Source: Oscillospiraceae bacterium
Lineage (GTDB): Bacteria > Bacillota > Clostridia > Oscillospirales > Oscillospiraceae
Reading direction: 5' to 3'
Assembly (NCBI GenBank): GCA_902766215.1
Contig: CACXCV010000026.1
Location: forward strand, 1 to 9,200
Length of the DNA stretch: 9,200 nt
Shown: piece by piece, positions 1 to 5,691 of the stretch
Position numbering within the stretch: the stretch's first letter is position 1
Layout of the letters: each line of letters starts with the position of its first letter
Notes under the pieces: generated by a model
What the model saw: the letters and a program-made list of their open reading frames with translations, nothing else
The model's database searches: none
Told to the model about the DNA's origin: nothing
Translations under genes and position numbers: made by a program

Positions 1-725
1 AGGCCGCCGCGGGGCCCGCGAAGCGTCTTGTGCGTGGTGGTGGTGACCACATCGGCATAGGGCACGGGATTCTGGTGCTGGCCGCCGGCCACCAGGCCGG
101 CAATGTGCGCCATGTCCACCATCAGATAGGCCCCATAGCCGTGGGCGATCTCTGCCAGCTTGGCAAAGTCGATGGCCCGGGGATAGGCCGAGGCGCCGGC
201 TACCAGCAGTTTGGGCCGCAGCTTGCGCACCTGCTTGGCCAGCGCGTCATAGTCGATGCGCCCGTCGTCGCCCACGCCGTAAGAATAGAAGGTATAGTTC
301 TTGCCGGACATGTTGACTGGCGAGCCGTGGGTCAGGTGTCCGCCCTGAGACAGGTCCATGCCCAGCACCACGTCGCCCAGCTCCAGCAGGGCAAAATAGA
401 CGGCCAAGTTGGCCTGTGCGCCCGAGTGGGGCTGTACGTTGGCGTATTTGGCGCCGAAGAGGCGGCAGGCCCGCTCGATGGCAATGCGCTCTACCTGGTC
501 GACAAACTCGCAGCCGCCATAATATCGCTTGCCGGGCAGTCCCTCGGCATATTTGTTGGTGAGCACGCTGCCCATGGCGGCCATCACCGCCGGGGAGACA
601 ATGTTTTCGCTGGCAATCAGCTCAATGTTCTGGCGCTGGCGAACCAGCTCCCGGCCCATGGCGGCGGCAACGTCGGGATCGACGGTCTGGACAAGGCCGA
701 TGCTGTCCATCATTTCTTGATACAT
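1..725 (-). CDS. glyA: Serine hydroxymethyltransferase, 5' part (runs off left edge)
   Basis: PLP-dependent cytoplasmic enzyme that interconverts serine + THF and glycine + 5,10-methylene-THF, the main entry of one-carbon units. Reading the minus strand gives 241 codons (MYQEMMDSIG...) open to the window edge, about 58% of the usual 410-420 residues. Family hallmarks seen: QNIELIASEN (residues 32-41), NKYAEGLPGKRYYGG (57-71), the SGAQAN loop (101-106), VDMAHIAGL (203-211) and TTTTHKTLRGPRGG (228-241), where Lys233 is the expected Schiff-base lysine. The start at 725 is set by a GGGAGG ribosome binding site at 733-738, seven bases upstream, and the N-terminus aligns well with the family. It diverges from the cyclo-ligase/fchA/folD operon, which handles the folate forms GlyA makes. 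Nothing is broken in the visible part; the C-terminal domain lies outside the window. Confidence 0.97.
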   Translation of the reverse strand, partial: MYQEMMDSIGLVQTVDPDVAAAMGRELVRQRQNIELIASENIVSPAVMAAMGSVLTNKYAEGLPGKRYYGGCEFVDQVERIAIERACRLFGAKYANVQPHSGAQANLAVYFALLELGDVVLGMDLSQGGHLTHGSPVNMSGKNYTFYSYGVGDDGRIDYDALAKQVRKLRPKLLVAGASAYPRAIDFAKLAEIAHGYGAYLMVDMAHIAGLVAGGQHQNPVPYADVVTTTTHKTLRGPRGG

Positions 726-765
726 GGTAATACCTCCCGCTGTACGGCGTGATTTGGTTGACTCG

Positions 766-794
766 ATTATAGCAGAGATTCTGTCCGGCGGCAA
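766..794 (-). promoter_or_regulatory. Predicted glyA promoter (housekeeping sigma type)
   Basis: On the minus strand, -35 TTGCCG (794-789), a 17-base spacer and a perfect -10 TATAAT (771-766) preceded by TGC (extended -10). Predicted start of transcription is near 759, giving a leader of about 34 bases. That is too short for a glycine or THF riboswitch, so control, if any, would act at the promoter. Confidence 0.75.
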
Positions 795-851
795 GGCATG
801 GAACTGCCAAAGGGGTGCGGGTTTTCATCAATGTGCTTATGACATGTGCTC

Positions 852-876
852 AAATGTCTTTTTGAAGAAGACATTT
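852..876. repeat. Perfect inverted repeat upstream of the folate operon promoter
   Basis: AAATGTCTT (852-860) and AAGACATTT (868-876) are perfect 9-base arms around a 7-base centre, ending four bases before the -35 element of the cyclo-ligase promoter. Two direct copies of ATGTGCT lie just upstream at 831-837 and 844-850. The position suits an activator or repressor site in the glyA/operon divergent region. The arms are AT-rich, so this is a poor terminator. The binding protein is unknown; the site is a candidate only. Confidence 0.4.
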
Positions 877-879
877 TGC

Positions 880-908
880 TTGCCTTTCTCTCCTGCTGCT
901 GATAAAAT
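880..908 (+). promoter_or_regulatory. Predicted promoter of the cyclo-ligase/fchA/folD operon
   Basis: -35 TTGCCT (880-885), a 17-base spacer and -10 TAAAAT (903-908) with TGA directly before it (extended -10). Predicted transcription start is near 915, giving a leader of about 25 bases. It stands back to back with the glyA promoter, with about 85 bases between the two -35 elements. Confidence 0.7.
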
Positions 909-939
909 GGAGCCAAAGAACCTGACAGGAGGGGCAGAT

Positions 940-1524
940 ATGCAGCAGTGCAAGCAGGATCAGCGGAGGCAGGGCATCGCCGCCCGGCAGGCGCTGAACC
1001 CAGTGCAGCGGGCGGCGGCGGACGCTGCCATCTGTGCGCGCATCGCCGCCACCGGGACCTATCGCCGGGCGGCATGCATTCTGCTCTATGCGGCGGCAAA
1101 CGGCGAGGTGAATCTGTCCGCGCTGGCGGCGCAGGCCCGGCGCGAAGGAAAGCACGTGGCCTGGCCGGTGTGCCTGCCGGGACACAGCATGGCGGCGGCG
1201 GAACCATTGGACGACAGCGCCTGGGAGACCGGGCGCTATGGCATCCGCGCCCCCATCCTGACCCGGGCGGTGCAGTGGCCGCCGGAGCGCCTGTCGCTGG
1301 TGCTGGTGCCCTGCACGGCCTTTGACGCCCAGGGCCGTCGGGTGGGCATGGGCGGCGGATATTATGACCGGTTTTTGCCCCGGTGTACGGGGGCGGCCTG
1401 CTGGGCGGTGGCCTATGCCTGCCAGCAGGTGCCCCGTGCGGCGGCCGAGCCGCACGACCGGGCGATGGATGCGGTAATTACGGAGGAGAGAGCCTATGGA
1501 AGCATTGACGCAATACAGCTGTGA
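940..1524 (+). CDS. 5-formyltetrahydrofolate cyclo-ligase (5-FCL/MTHFS family)
   Basis: Converts 5-formyl-THF + ATP to 5,10-methenyl-THF, the only known enzymatic route for recycling 5-formyl-THF, a GlyA by-product that inhibits GlyA. The protein has 194 residues, normal for the family (about 180-200). The signature GMGGGYYDRFLP is at residues 136-147 (phosphate/ATP loop), with upstream family segments GEVNL (55-59), VLVPCTAFDAQGRR (121-134) and MDAVITE near the C-terminus (176-182). The start at 940 follows AGGAGGGG (927-934) by five bases. The reading frame stays open upstream to 724, but that stretch contains the promoter and does not resemble the family. It is the first gene of the operon, and its last 29 bases overlap fchA, suggesting coupled translation. 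Homologues are called ygfA/fau in E. coli and yqgN in Bacillus. Confidence 0.93.
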   Translation: MQQCKQDQRRQGIAARQALNPVQRAAADAAICARIAATGTYRRAACILLYAAANGEVNLSALAAQARREGKHVAWPVCLPGHSMAAAEPLDDSAWETGRYGIRAPILTRAVQWPPERLSLVLVPCTAFDAQGRRVGMGGGYYDRFLPRCTGAACWAVAYACQQVPRAAAEPHDRAMDAVITEERAYGSIDAIQL

Positions 1525-2131
1525 GGACTTTGCCGCCGCGCTGGCCTCGCGCGAGGCGGTGCCCGGCGGGGGTGGGGCATCGGCCCTGGCTGCGGCGCTG
1601 GGCGTGGCGCTGGGCAACATGGTGGGCAGCCTGACCGTCGGCAAGAAGAAATATGCCGCCGTGGAGGCGGACATTCAGGCGCTGAACGCCCGGGCGGAAA
1701 CACTGCGCCGCCGGCTGCTGGGGCTGGTACAGGCCGATGCCGAGGCCTTTGCCCCTCTGGCGCAGGCCTATGGCCTGCCCAGGGCCACGCCGGAGGAGCA
1801 GGCCCGCAAGGCGGCGGTGATGGAGCAGGCGCTGCACGCGGCCTGCCGGACGCCGCTGGAGATTCTGCGCGCGACCGGGCAGGCGCTGGAACTGATCGAG
1901 CAATATGCGGCCAAGGGCAGTGCCCTGGCCATCTCTGACGCGGGCGTGGCCGCGGCGCTCTGCCGCGGAGCCATGCAGGGCGCGGCGCTGAACGTGTATA
2001 TCAACACCCGGGCCATGGCGGACCGGACGCATGCCGCCGCCTGCGAGCGGGAGACCGACGCGCTGCTGGCGCAGTATATCCCGCTGGCCGACCGGGTGTA
2101 TGAGCAGGTGACCGCGCGGCTGCGGAAATAG
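1496..2131 (+). CDS. fchA: Methenyltetrahydrofolate cyclohydrolase (FTCD_C/FchA family)
   Basis: Expected to interconvert 5,10-methenyl-THF and 10-formyl-THF in the cytoplasm. The 211-residue protein is a stand-alone version of the helical cyclodeaminase domain of formiminotransferase-cyclodeaminase, the size typical of clostridial FchA. Family marks: VPGGGGASA (22-30, folate-binding loop), NMVGSLTVGKKKY (41-53), DAEAF (81-85), AISDAGVAAAL (145-155) and LNVYINT (165-171). It begins inside the cyclo-ligase gene, with its ribosome site GGAGGAG (1482-1488) seven bases before ATG 1496, and is followed 15 bases later by folD. A cyclodeaminase role in histidine breakdown is the main alternative. 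The lack of hut genes and the folD partner favour the cyclohydrolase role. The neighbouring FolD appears to have lost its own cyclohydrolase site, making this gene functionally needed. Confidence 0.9.
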   Translation: MEALTQYSCEDFAAALASREAVPGGGGASALAAALGVALGNMVGSLTVGKKKYAAVEADIQALNARAETLRRRLLGLVQADAEAFAPLAQAYGLPRATPEEQARKAAVMEQALHAACRTPLEILRATGQALELIEQYAAKGSALAISDAGVAAALCRGAMQGAALNVYINTRAMADRTHAAACERETDALLAQYIPLADRVYEQVTARLRK

Positions 2132-2146
2132 GAGGAGGGAGAACCC

Positions 2147-2995
2147 ATGGCGATCATTTTGAAAGGCACGCCCGTGGTGACGGCTATGAACCGCGAAACG
2201 GCGGCCCGGTGTCAGGCGCTGATCCAGCAGGGCGTGCGGCCCGCGCTGGCCGTTGTCCGGGTGGGCGCCCGGGAGGACGACCTGTCCTATGAGACAGGCG
2301 TCATCCGCCGGTGTGAAAAGGTGGGCGTGGCCGTGCGGCGCTTTCTGCTGCCGGAGGATGCGCCCCAGGCTGCGCTGGAGGAAGTCATTGCGCGGGTGAA
2401 CCGGGACCCGGCGCTGCACGGCTGCCTGCTGTTCCGCCCACTGCCCCGGCATATGGACGAGGCGGCCGTCCGCGCCGCTCTGTGCCCGGCCAAGGACGTG
2501 GACGGCGTGACCGACGCCTCGCTGGCGGGGGTGTTTGCCAACACCGGGGCGGGCTTTGCCCCCTGCACGGCGCAGGCCTGTCTGGAGATTCTGCGGCACT
2601 ATCAGGTTCCCCTCAGCGGGGCGCGGGTCACGGTGGTGGGCCGCAGCCTGGTGGTGGGCAAGCCGGCGGCGATGCTCCTCGACCGGGAGAACGCCACGGT
2701 GACCATGTGCAACTCGCGGACAAAAAACCTCCCGGCGGTCTGCCGGGAGGCGGATGTGCTGGTGGTGGCCATGGGCCGCCGGGCGGCCATTGGGGCCTCG
2801 TGCCTGCGCCCGGGCCAGATTGTGGTGGACGTGGGCATCCATGTGGACGCAGAGGGGCGCCTGAGCGGCGACGTGGACTTTGCCGCGGCGGAGCCTGTGG
2901 TGGAGGCCATCACGCCCGTCCCCGGCGGCGTGGGCACCGTGACCACCTCGGTGCTGGTGCGCCACGTGGTCGAGGCGGCCGAGCGGCTGCGCTGA
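2147..2995 (+). CDS. folD: Methylenetetrahydrofolate dehydrogenase FolD, probably without cyclohydrolase activity
   Basis: Normal FolD is bifunctional: NAD(P)-dependent methylene-THF dehydrogenase and methenyl-THF cyclohydrolase. This one has 282 residues (usual about 280-290), with KDVDG (116-120), PCTAQ (139-143), the nucleotide-binding GRSLVVGKP (165-173) and C-terminal TPVPGGVG (256-263). Aligned to E. coli FolD from memory, residues 39-60 match without gaps and the offset stays at two. Catalytic Lys54 falls on Val52, Gln98 on Phe96, while Asp121 is kept as Asp119 and Tyr50 as Tyr48. Lys and Gln are needed for the cyclohydrolase step, so dehydrogenase-only activity is inferred, with FchA doing the other half. 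The ribosome site GGAGGAGGGA (2131-2140) starts on the last base of the fchA stop. The gene contains a minus-strand terminator at 2722-2750 and ends one base from the stop of the convergent exonuclease gene. Confidence 0.93.
   Translation: MAIILKGTPVVTAMNRETAARCQALIQQGVRPALAVVRVGAREDDLSYETGVIRRCEKVGVAVRRFLLPEDAPQAALEEVIARVNRDPALHGCLLFRPLPRHMDEAAVRAALCPAKDVDGVTDASLAGVFANTGAGFAPCTAQACLEILRHYQVPLSGARVTVVGRSLVVGKPAAMLLDRENATVTMCNSRTKNLPAVCREADVLVVAMGRRAAIGASCLRPGQIVVDVGIHVDAEGRLSGDVDFAAAEPVVEAITPVPGGVGTVTTSVLVRHVVEAAERLR
2722..2750 (-). terminator. Rho-independent terminator on the minus strand, inside folD
   Basis: Reading the minus strand, CCTCCCGGC (2750-2742), a five-base loop and GCCGGGAGG (2736-2728) make a perfect 9-bp GC-rich stem followed directly by six T (2727-2722). 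This is a canonical intrinsic terminator in that direction only; on the plus strand the run is A and lies before the stem. It sits about 245 bases past the stop of the exonuclease gene, whose transcript has no other place to end. In folD the same bases encode TKNLPAVCREA, which looks like ordinary family sequence, so the terminator shares space with a functional codon run. Confidence 0.7.
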
Positions 2996-2996
2996 A

Positions 2997-3668
2997 TTAT
3001 TCGCCGTGCTGCTGCTTCCAGGCGGCCAGCTGATCTTTCAGCGCCTCGCCCATGGTGGACTGCTCCTTCTGCGGGCGCAGGGCCGCGCGGATCACGGCGG
3101 CGTGCTCATCCAGGCGGCCGGCCTTGACCATGCGCAGCAGCTCGGCAGAGTTGGCTGCGTCATCCACTGCCCGGTGGGCGCTGCCGTCGAAGGACTGCTC
3201 CACCGCGCCGATGGCGTATTTCAGCGAGAGAGGGTGCGCCCCGGACAGGCCGATCAGCCGGGTGTACACCGCCTGAAAGTCCATCCAGCGCTGCCGCAGC
3301 TGCCAGGGCAGGGGGTATTCCTTTAAATAGCTTTCGTCGTCCAGCTGATACCAGTCGCTCATGCTCCAGGAATAGACCCGCCCGGGCCGGTCGCCGATCC
3401 AGGCGGCAAAGTCGTCCATGGCTTCGGCAAAGGCGGGCGCATCGGCCACGTCGGTGTCGGTGATGCCGGTCAGGTTGGTGATATGCGGCGCAATGGGCGC
3501 ATACGACGGCTTGACAAAGCGGCTGTACCGGTCGAGAAGCTGATAGTCCGGCCCGAGCTTGACGGCGCCGATCTCGCAGATCTCCGCCCGGCACAGCTCG
3601 CGCGCCTCGTGGAACTGGCGGGGAATGGGGTTCATTTCAAAGTCCAGAAAAATGTGCGTTTCGTACAT
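2997..3668 (-). CDS. DEDDh-family 3'-5' exonuclease (DnaQ-like, Exonuc_X-T)
   Basis: Predicted metal-dependent 3'-5' exonuclease of 223 residues; RNA or DNA substrate cannot be told from sequence. The whole protein is one exonuclease domain. ExoI is HIFLDFEMNP with Asp9 and Glu11. ExoII is in YSWSMSDWYQL, with Asp105 as the likely ligand. ExoIII is HRAVDDA, with His165 and Asp170 in the H-x4-D spacing that defines DEDDh. ITNLTGITDTDV (63-74) is the usual conserved segment before ExoII. The layout resembles the ERI1/KapD-like group rather than the polymerase III epsilon subunit, as no polymerase or helicase domain follows. A short charged tail (about 200-223) is extra. ATG 3668 is preceded by AGGAGAGAAGG (3685-3675). 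It is transcribed alone, convergent with folD. Confidence 0.9.
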   Translation of the reverse strand: MYETHIFLDFEMNPIPRQFHEARELCRAEICEIGAVKLGPDYQLLDRYSRFVKPSYAPIAPHITNLTGITDTDVADAPAFAEAMDDFAAWIGDRPGRVYSWSMSDWYQLDDESYLKEYPLPWQLRQRWMDFQAVYTRLIGLSGAHPLSLKYAIGAVEQSFDGSAHRAVDDAANSAELLRMVKAGRLDEHAAVIRAALRPQKEQSTMGEALKDQLAAWKQQHGE

Positions 3669-3684
3669 GCGCGACCTTCTCTCC

Positions 3685-3701
3685 TGATGGTGTGACCATC
3701 A
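3685..3701. repeat. Inverted repeat over the exonuclease promoter (operator candidate)
   Basis: TGATGGT (3685-3691), a GTG centre and ACCATCA (3695-3701) are perfect 7-base arms. The site covers part of the -10 hexamer, the predicted transcription start and the edge of the ribosome binding site of the exonuclease gene. A repressor bound here would block both RNA polymerase and transcription start. No regulator is encoded in the window; this is a candidate only. Confidence 0.4.
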
Positions 3702-3726
3702 TACCATATCCGGGCAAAAATGAAAA
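3698..3726 (-). promoter_or_regulatory. Predicted exonuclease promoter
   Basis: Minus strand -35 TTTTCA (3726-3721), a 17-base spacer and -10 TATGAT (3703-3698), with TGG directly upstream (extended -10). The start of transcription would be near 3690, leaving a leader of about 22 bases that consists mostly of the ribosome binding site. Confidence 0.55.
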
Positions 3727-3796
3727 GAGTACAGAACATCTATATGCATTCCGGCGCGGCGGGGAGAAATGGTATGCCTGGATGGGAAGAAAGCCC

Positions 3797-3825
3797 TTGA
3801 CAGGCACTCCGGCAGGCGATATCAT
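3797..3825 (+). promoter_or_regulatory. Predicted promoter of the FGGY kinase gene
   Basis: A perfect -35 TTGACA (3797-3802), a 17-base spacer and -10 TATCAT (3820-3825, five of six matches). Predicted start is near 3832, giving a leader of about 56 bases. It is the only promoter in the window without a TGn extension, and has the strongest -35. Confidence 0.75.
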
Positions 3826-3835
3826 GAAGATGATA
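3820..3835. repeat. Inverted repeat over the kinase -10 and start (operator candidate)
   Basis: TATCAT (3820-3825), GAAG, ATGATA (3830-3835): perfect 6-base arms in which the left arm is the -10 hexamer itself and the right arm lies across the predicted transcription start. This is where a repressor of a sugar-inducible gene would be expected. No known consensus is matched and there is no central CG, so a CcpA or LacI site is unlikely. Confidence 0.4.
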
Positions 3836-3887
3836 CCGCCGCGCGGGCCGCTGCTGGCCATCAACGCGGCATGAGGAGGAAATCTAT

Positions 3888-5483
3888 ATGAATGACGCGC
3901 AGATCAAATCCTGGATTTCCAGCGGCAAAACCGCCCTGGGCATCGAATTTGGCTCTACCCGTATCAAGTCGGTCCTTATCGGGCCGGATCATTCCGTGCT
4001 GGCCATCGGCGGCCACGGCTGGGAGAACCAGCTGGTCAACGGCATCTGGACCTATTCGCTGGACGCCATCTGGAACGGCATTCAGGACAGCTATGCCGAC
4101 CTGGCCCGCCAGGTGGAGGCCCAGTATGGCCTGAAGCTGACCACCATCGGCAGCATTGGCCTGTCTGCCATGATGCACGGCTATCTGCCCTTCGACGGCG
4201 AGGGCAAGCAGCTGGCCGAGTTCCGCACCTGGCGCAACAGCATGACGGCCCAGGCCGCCGGCGAGCTGACCGAGCTGTTCGGGCAGAACATCCCCGAGCG
4301 CTGGAGCATCGCCCATCTGGATCAGGCCATCCTCAACGGCGAGGATCACGTGTCGCAGATCCGCTTTTTGACCACGCTGGAGGGCTATGTCCACTGGCAG
4401 CTGACCGGGCGCAAGGTTCTTGGCGTGGGCGAAGGCTCCGGCATGTTCCCGGTGGACCCCGCCACCTGCCAGTATGACGCGGCGATGGTGGAAAAGTTCA
4501 ACGCCCGCGTGGCCAAGTACAACTTCCCGTGGAAGCTGATCGACATCCTGCCTACCATCCTCATGGCGGGCGACGACGCCGGCTCGCTGACCGAGGCAGG
4601 CGCCCGGCTGCTGGATCCCACCGGCACGCTGCAGGCCGGCATCCCCTTCTGCCCGCCCGAGGGCGACGCAGAGACCGGCATGGTGGCCACCAACAGCATC
4701 GCGCCCCGCACGGGCAACGTGTCCGCCGGCACGTCCTGCTTCTCCATGGTGGTGCTGGAAAAGCCGCTGGCCAGCGTCCATCAGGAGATTGACCTGGTCT
4801 GCACCCCCACGGGCAAGCTGGTCGCCATGGTTCACTGCAACAACTGCACCAGCGACCTGAACGCCTGGGCGGGCCTGTTCCGCCAGTTCGCCGCTGCCTG
4901 CGGCCTGGAGGTGGACACCAACAAGCTGTACACCACCCTGTTCGAGGCCGCGCTGAGCGGCGAGAAGGACGGTGGCGGCCTGATGAGCTATAACTATGAC
5001 TCCGGCGAGCAGGTGACTGGCCTGAGCGAGGGCCGCCCGCTGTTCGTCCGGCAGCCGGGCCACCAGCTGACGCTGAACAACTTCATGCGCACCCAGCTGA
5101 TGACTGCGCTGGCCACGCTCAAGACCGGCATGGATCTGCTGTATCAGGAGGGTGTGGCAATCGACACCATCTATGGCCACGGCGGCTATTTCAAGACGCC
5201 AGTGGTGGGTCAAAAGATGCTGGCCGCGGCCATCAACGCGCCTGTGACCGTCATGGAGACGGCCGGCGAGGGCGGCGCCTGGGGCATGGCGGTGCTGGCA
5301 GGCTATCGCATGTGGCGCAAGCCGGGCCAGAGCCTGGACGACTATCTGGCCGACGAGGTCTTTGCCGGCATGACCGGCACCACACAGGAGCCGGATCCCG
5401 AGGATGTGGCGGGCTTCAACGCCTTTACCGCCCGCTTTGTCAAGGGGCTGGCGGCGGAAAAGGCCGCGGTGGAGACGCTGTAA
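3888..5483 (+). CDS. FGGY-family carbohydrate kinase, substrate unassigned (xylulokinase/ribulokinase-like)
   Basis: ATP-dependent kinase of a sugar or polyol, 531 residues, the usual FGGY length. N-terminal actin-like domain: GIEFGSTRIKSVLIG (18-32, first phosphate loop), SAMMHGY (93-99) and FRTWRN (112-117). The segment PPEGDAETG (257-264) carries Asp260, the expected catalytic base. Second domain: GNVSAGTS (276-283, second phosphate loop), HCNNCTSDLNAW (316-327), HGGYFKTP (431-438) and ETAGEGGAWGMAVLAG (457-472, FGGY_C signature). Start fixed by AGGAGGAA (3874-3881), seven bases... upstream of ATG, with its own promoter. It differs from classical XylB and AraB at the first loop, so naming a substrate would be a guess; databases often label close relatives xylulokinase or ATPase. 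It is convergent with a solute-binding lipoprotein and has no isomerase, epimerase or aldolase neighbour here. Confidence 0.9.
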   Translation: MNDAQIKSWISSGKTALGIEFGSTRIKSVLIGPDHSVLAIGGHGWENQLVNGIWTYSLDAIWNGIQDSYADLARQVEAQYGLKLTTIGSIGLSAMMHGYLPFDGEGKQLAEFRTWRNSMTAQAAGELTELFGQNIPERWSIAHLDQAILNGEDHVSQIRFLTTLEGYVHWQLTGRKVLGVGEGSGMFPVDPATCQYDAAMVEKFNARVAKYNFPWKLIDILPTILMAGDDAGSLTEAGARLLDPTGTLQAGIPFCPPEGDAETGMVATNSIAPRTGNVSAGTSCFSMVVLEKPLASVHQEIDLVCTPTGKLVAMVHCNNCTSDLNAWAGLFRQFAAACGLEVDTNKLYTTLFEAALSGEKDGGGLMSYNYDSGEQVTGLSEGRPLFVRQPGHQLTLNNFMRTQLMTALATLKTGMDLLYQEGVAIDTIYGHGGYFKTPVVGQKMLAAAINAPVTVMETAGEGGAWGMAVLAGYRMWRKPGQSLDDYLADEVFAGMTGTTQEPDPEDVAGFNAFTARFVKGLAAEKAAVETL

Positions 5484-5511
5484 TCCTTTTCTGACAGGAC
5501 AATAACCATGA

Positions 5512-5542
5512 CAGGGCGCGCTGCCGGATGCAGCGCGCCCTG
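5512..5542 (+). terminator. Strong hairpin after the kinase gene
   Basis: CAGGGCGCGCTGC (5512-5524) and GCAGCGCGCCCTG (5530-5542) form a perfect 13-bp GC-rich stem with loop CGGAT, starting 28 bases after the kinase stop. The following bases (CTTGACAAAATC) contain no T-run, so it may act as a weak or factor-aided terminator or an mRNA 3'-end protector rather than a classic intrinsic one. Confidence 0.55.
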
Positions 5543-5553
5543 CTTGACAAAAT

Positions 5554-5586
5554 CAGCCCGCCATATGCTGCGCATATGGCGGGCTG
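5554..5586 (-). terminator. Second strong hairpin; likely terminator of the solute-binding protein gene
   Basis: CAGCCCGCCATATGC (5554-5568) and GCATATGGCGGGCTG (5572-5586) form a perfect 15-bp stem with a three-base loop. On the minus strand it is followed by ATTTTG, a short T tract, and lies about 105 bases after the lipoprotein stop codon. It probably ends the minus-strand transcript. Together with the hairpin 11 bases to its left it may block read-through in both directions between the convergent genes. Confidence 0.6.
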
Positions 5587-5691
5587 TGTGCTTGCCTGTG
5601 ACAGTGTGGATTACAGCACCCGATTTCGGCCAAAACGCGAGCCGTTTATCCCTAGCGGATCAGGCAGCAGAATTCTTTTTAGGAAAGAGAC

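Noticed and set aside
30..752. Plus-strand open frame opposite glyA
   Set aside because: The minus strand clearly encodes GlyA with its PLP lysine; this frame is its shadow.
726..765. Glycine or THF riboswitch in the glyA leader
   Set aside because: The predicted leader is only about 34 bases, and no aptamer-like structure fits.
724..939. Upstream extension of the cyclo-ligase frame to an ATG at 724
   Set aside because: The extra 72 codons cover the promoter and inverted repeat and have no family similarity; ATG 940 has a strong ribosome site and gives the normal length.
1478..2965. Long minus-strand open frame (495 codons) opposite fchA and folD
   Set aside because: Low-complexity His/Arg/Gly/Gln-rich product from the GC-biased third codon positions of the real genes. 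The plus-strand frames have clear family motifs and ribosome sites.
3692..3874. Small plus-strand frame (60 codons) in the exonuclease/kinase intergenic region
   Set aside because: No ribosome site before its ATG; it spans the predicted promoters of both neighbours and has no recognisable motif.
3861..5213. Long minus-strand open frame (450 codons) opposite the FGGY kinase
   Set aside because: Antisense shadow of a well-supported gene; the product has no recognisable motif and no ribosome site.
5633..5647. AAACG/CGTTT inverted repeat after the lipoprotein stop
   Set aside because: Only five-base arms and no T-run; the 15-bp stem at 5554-5586 is a far better terminator.
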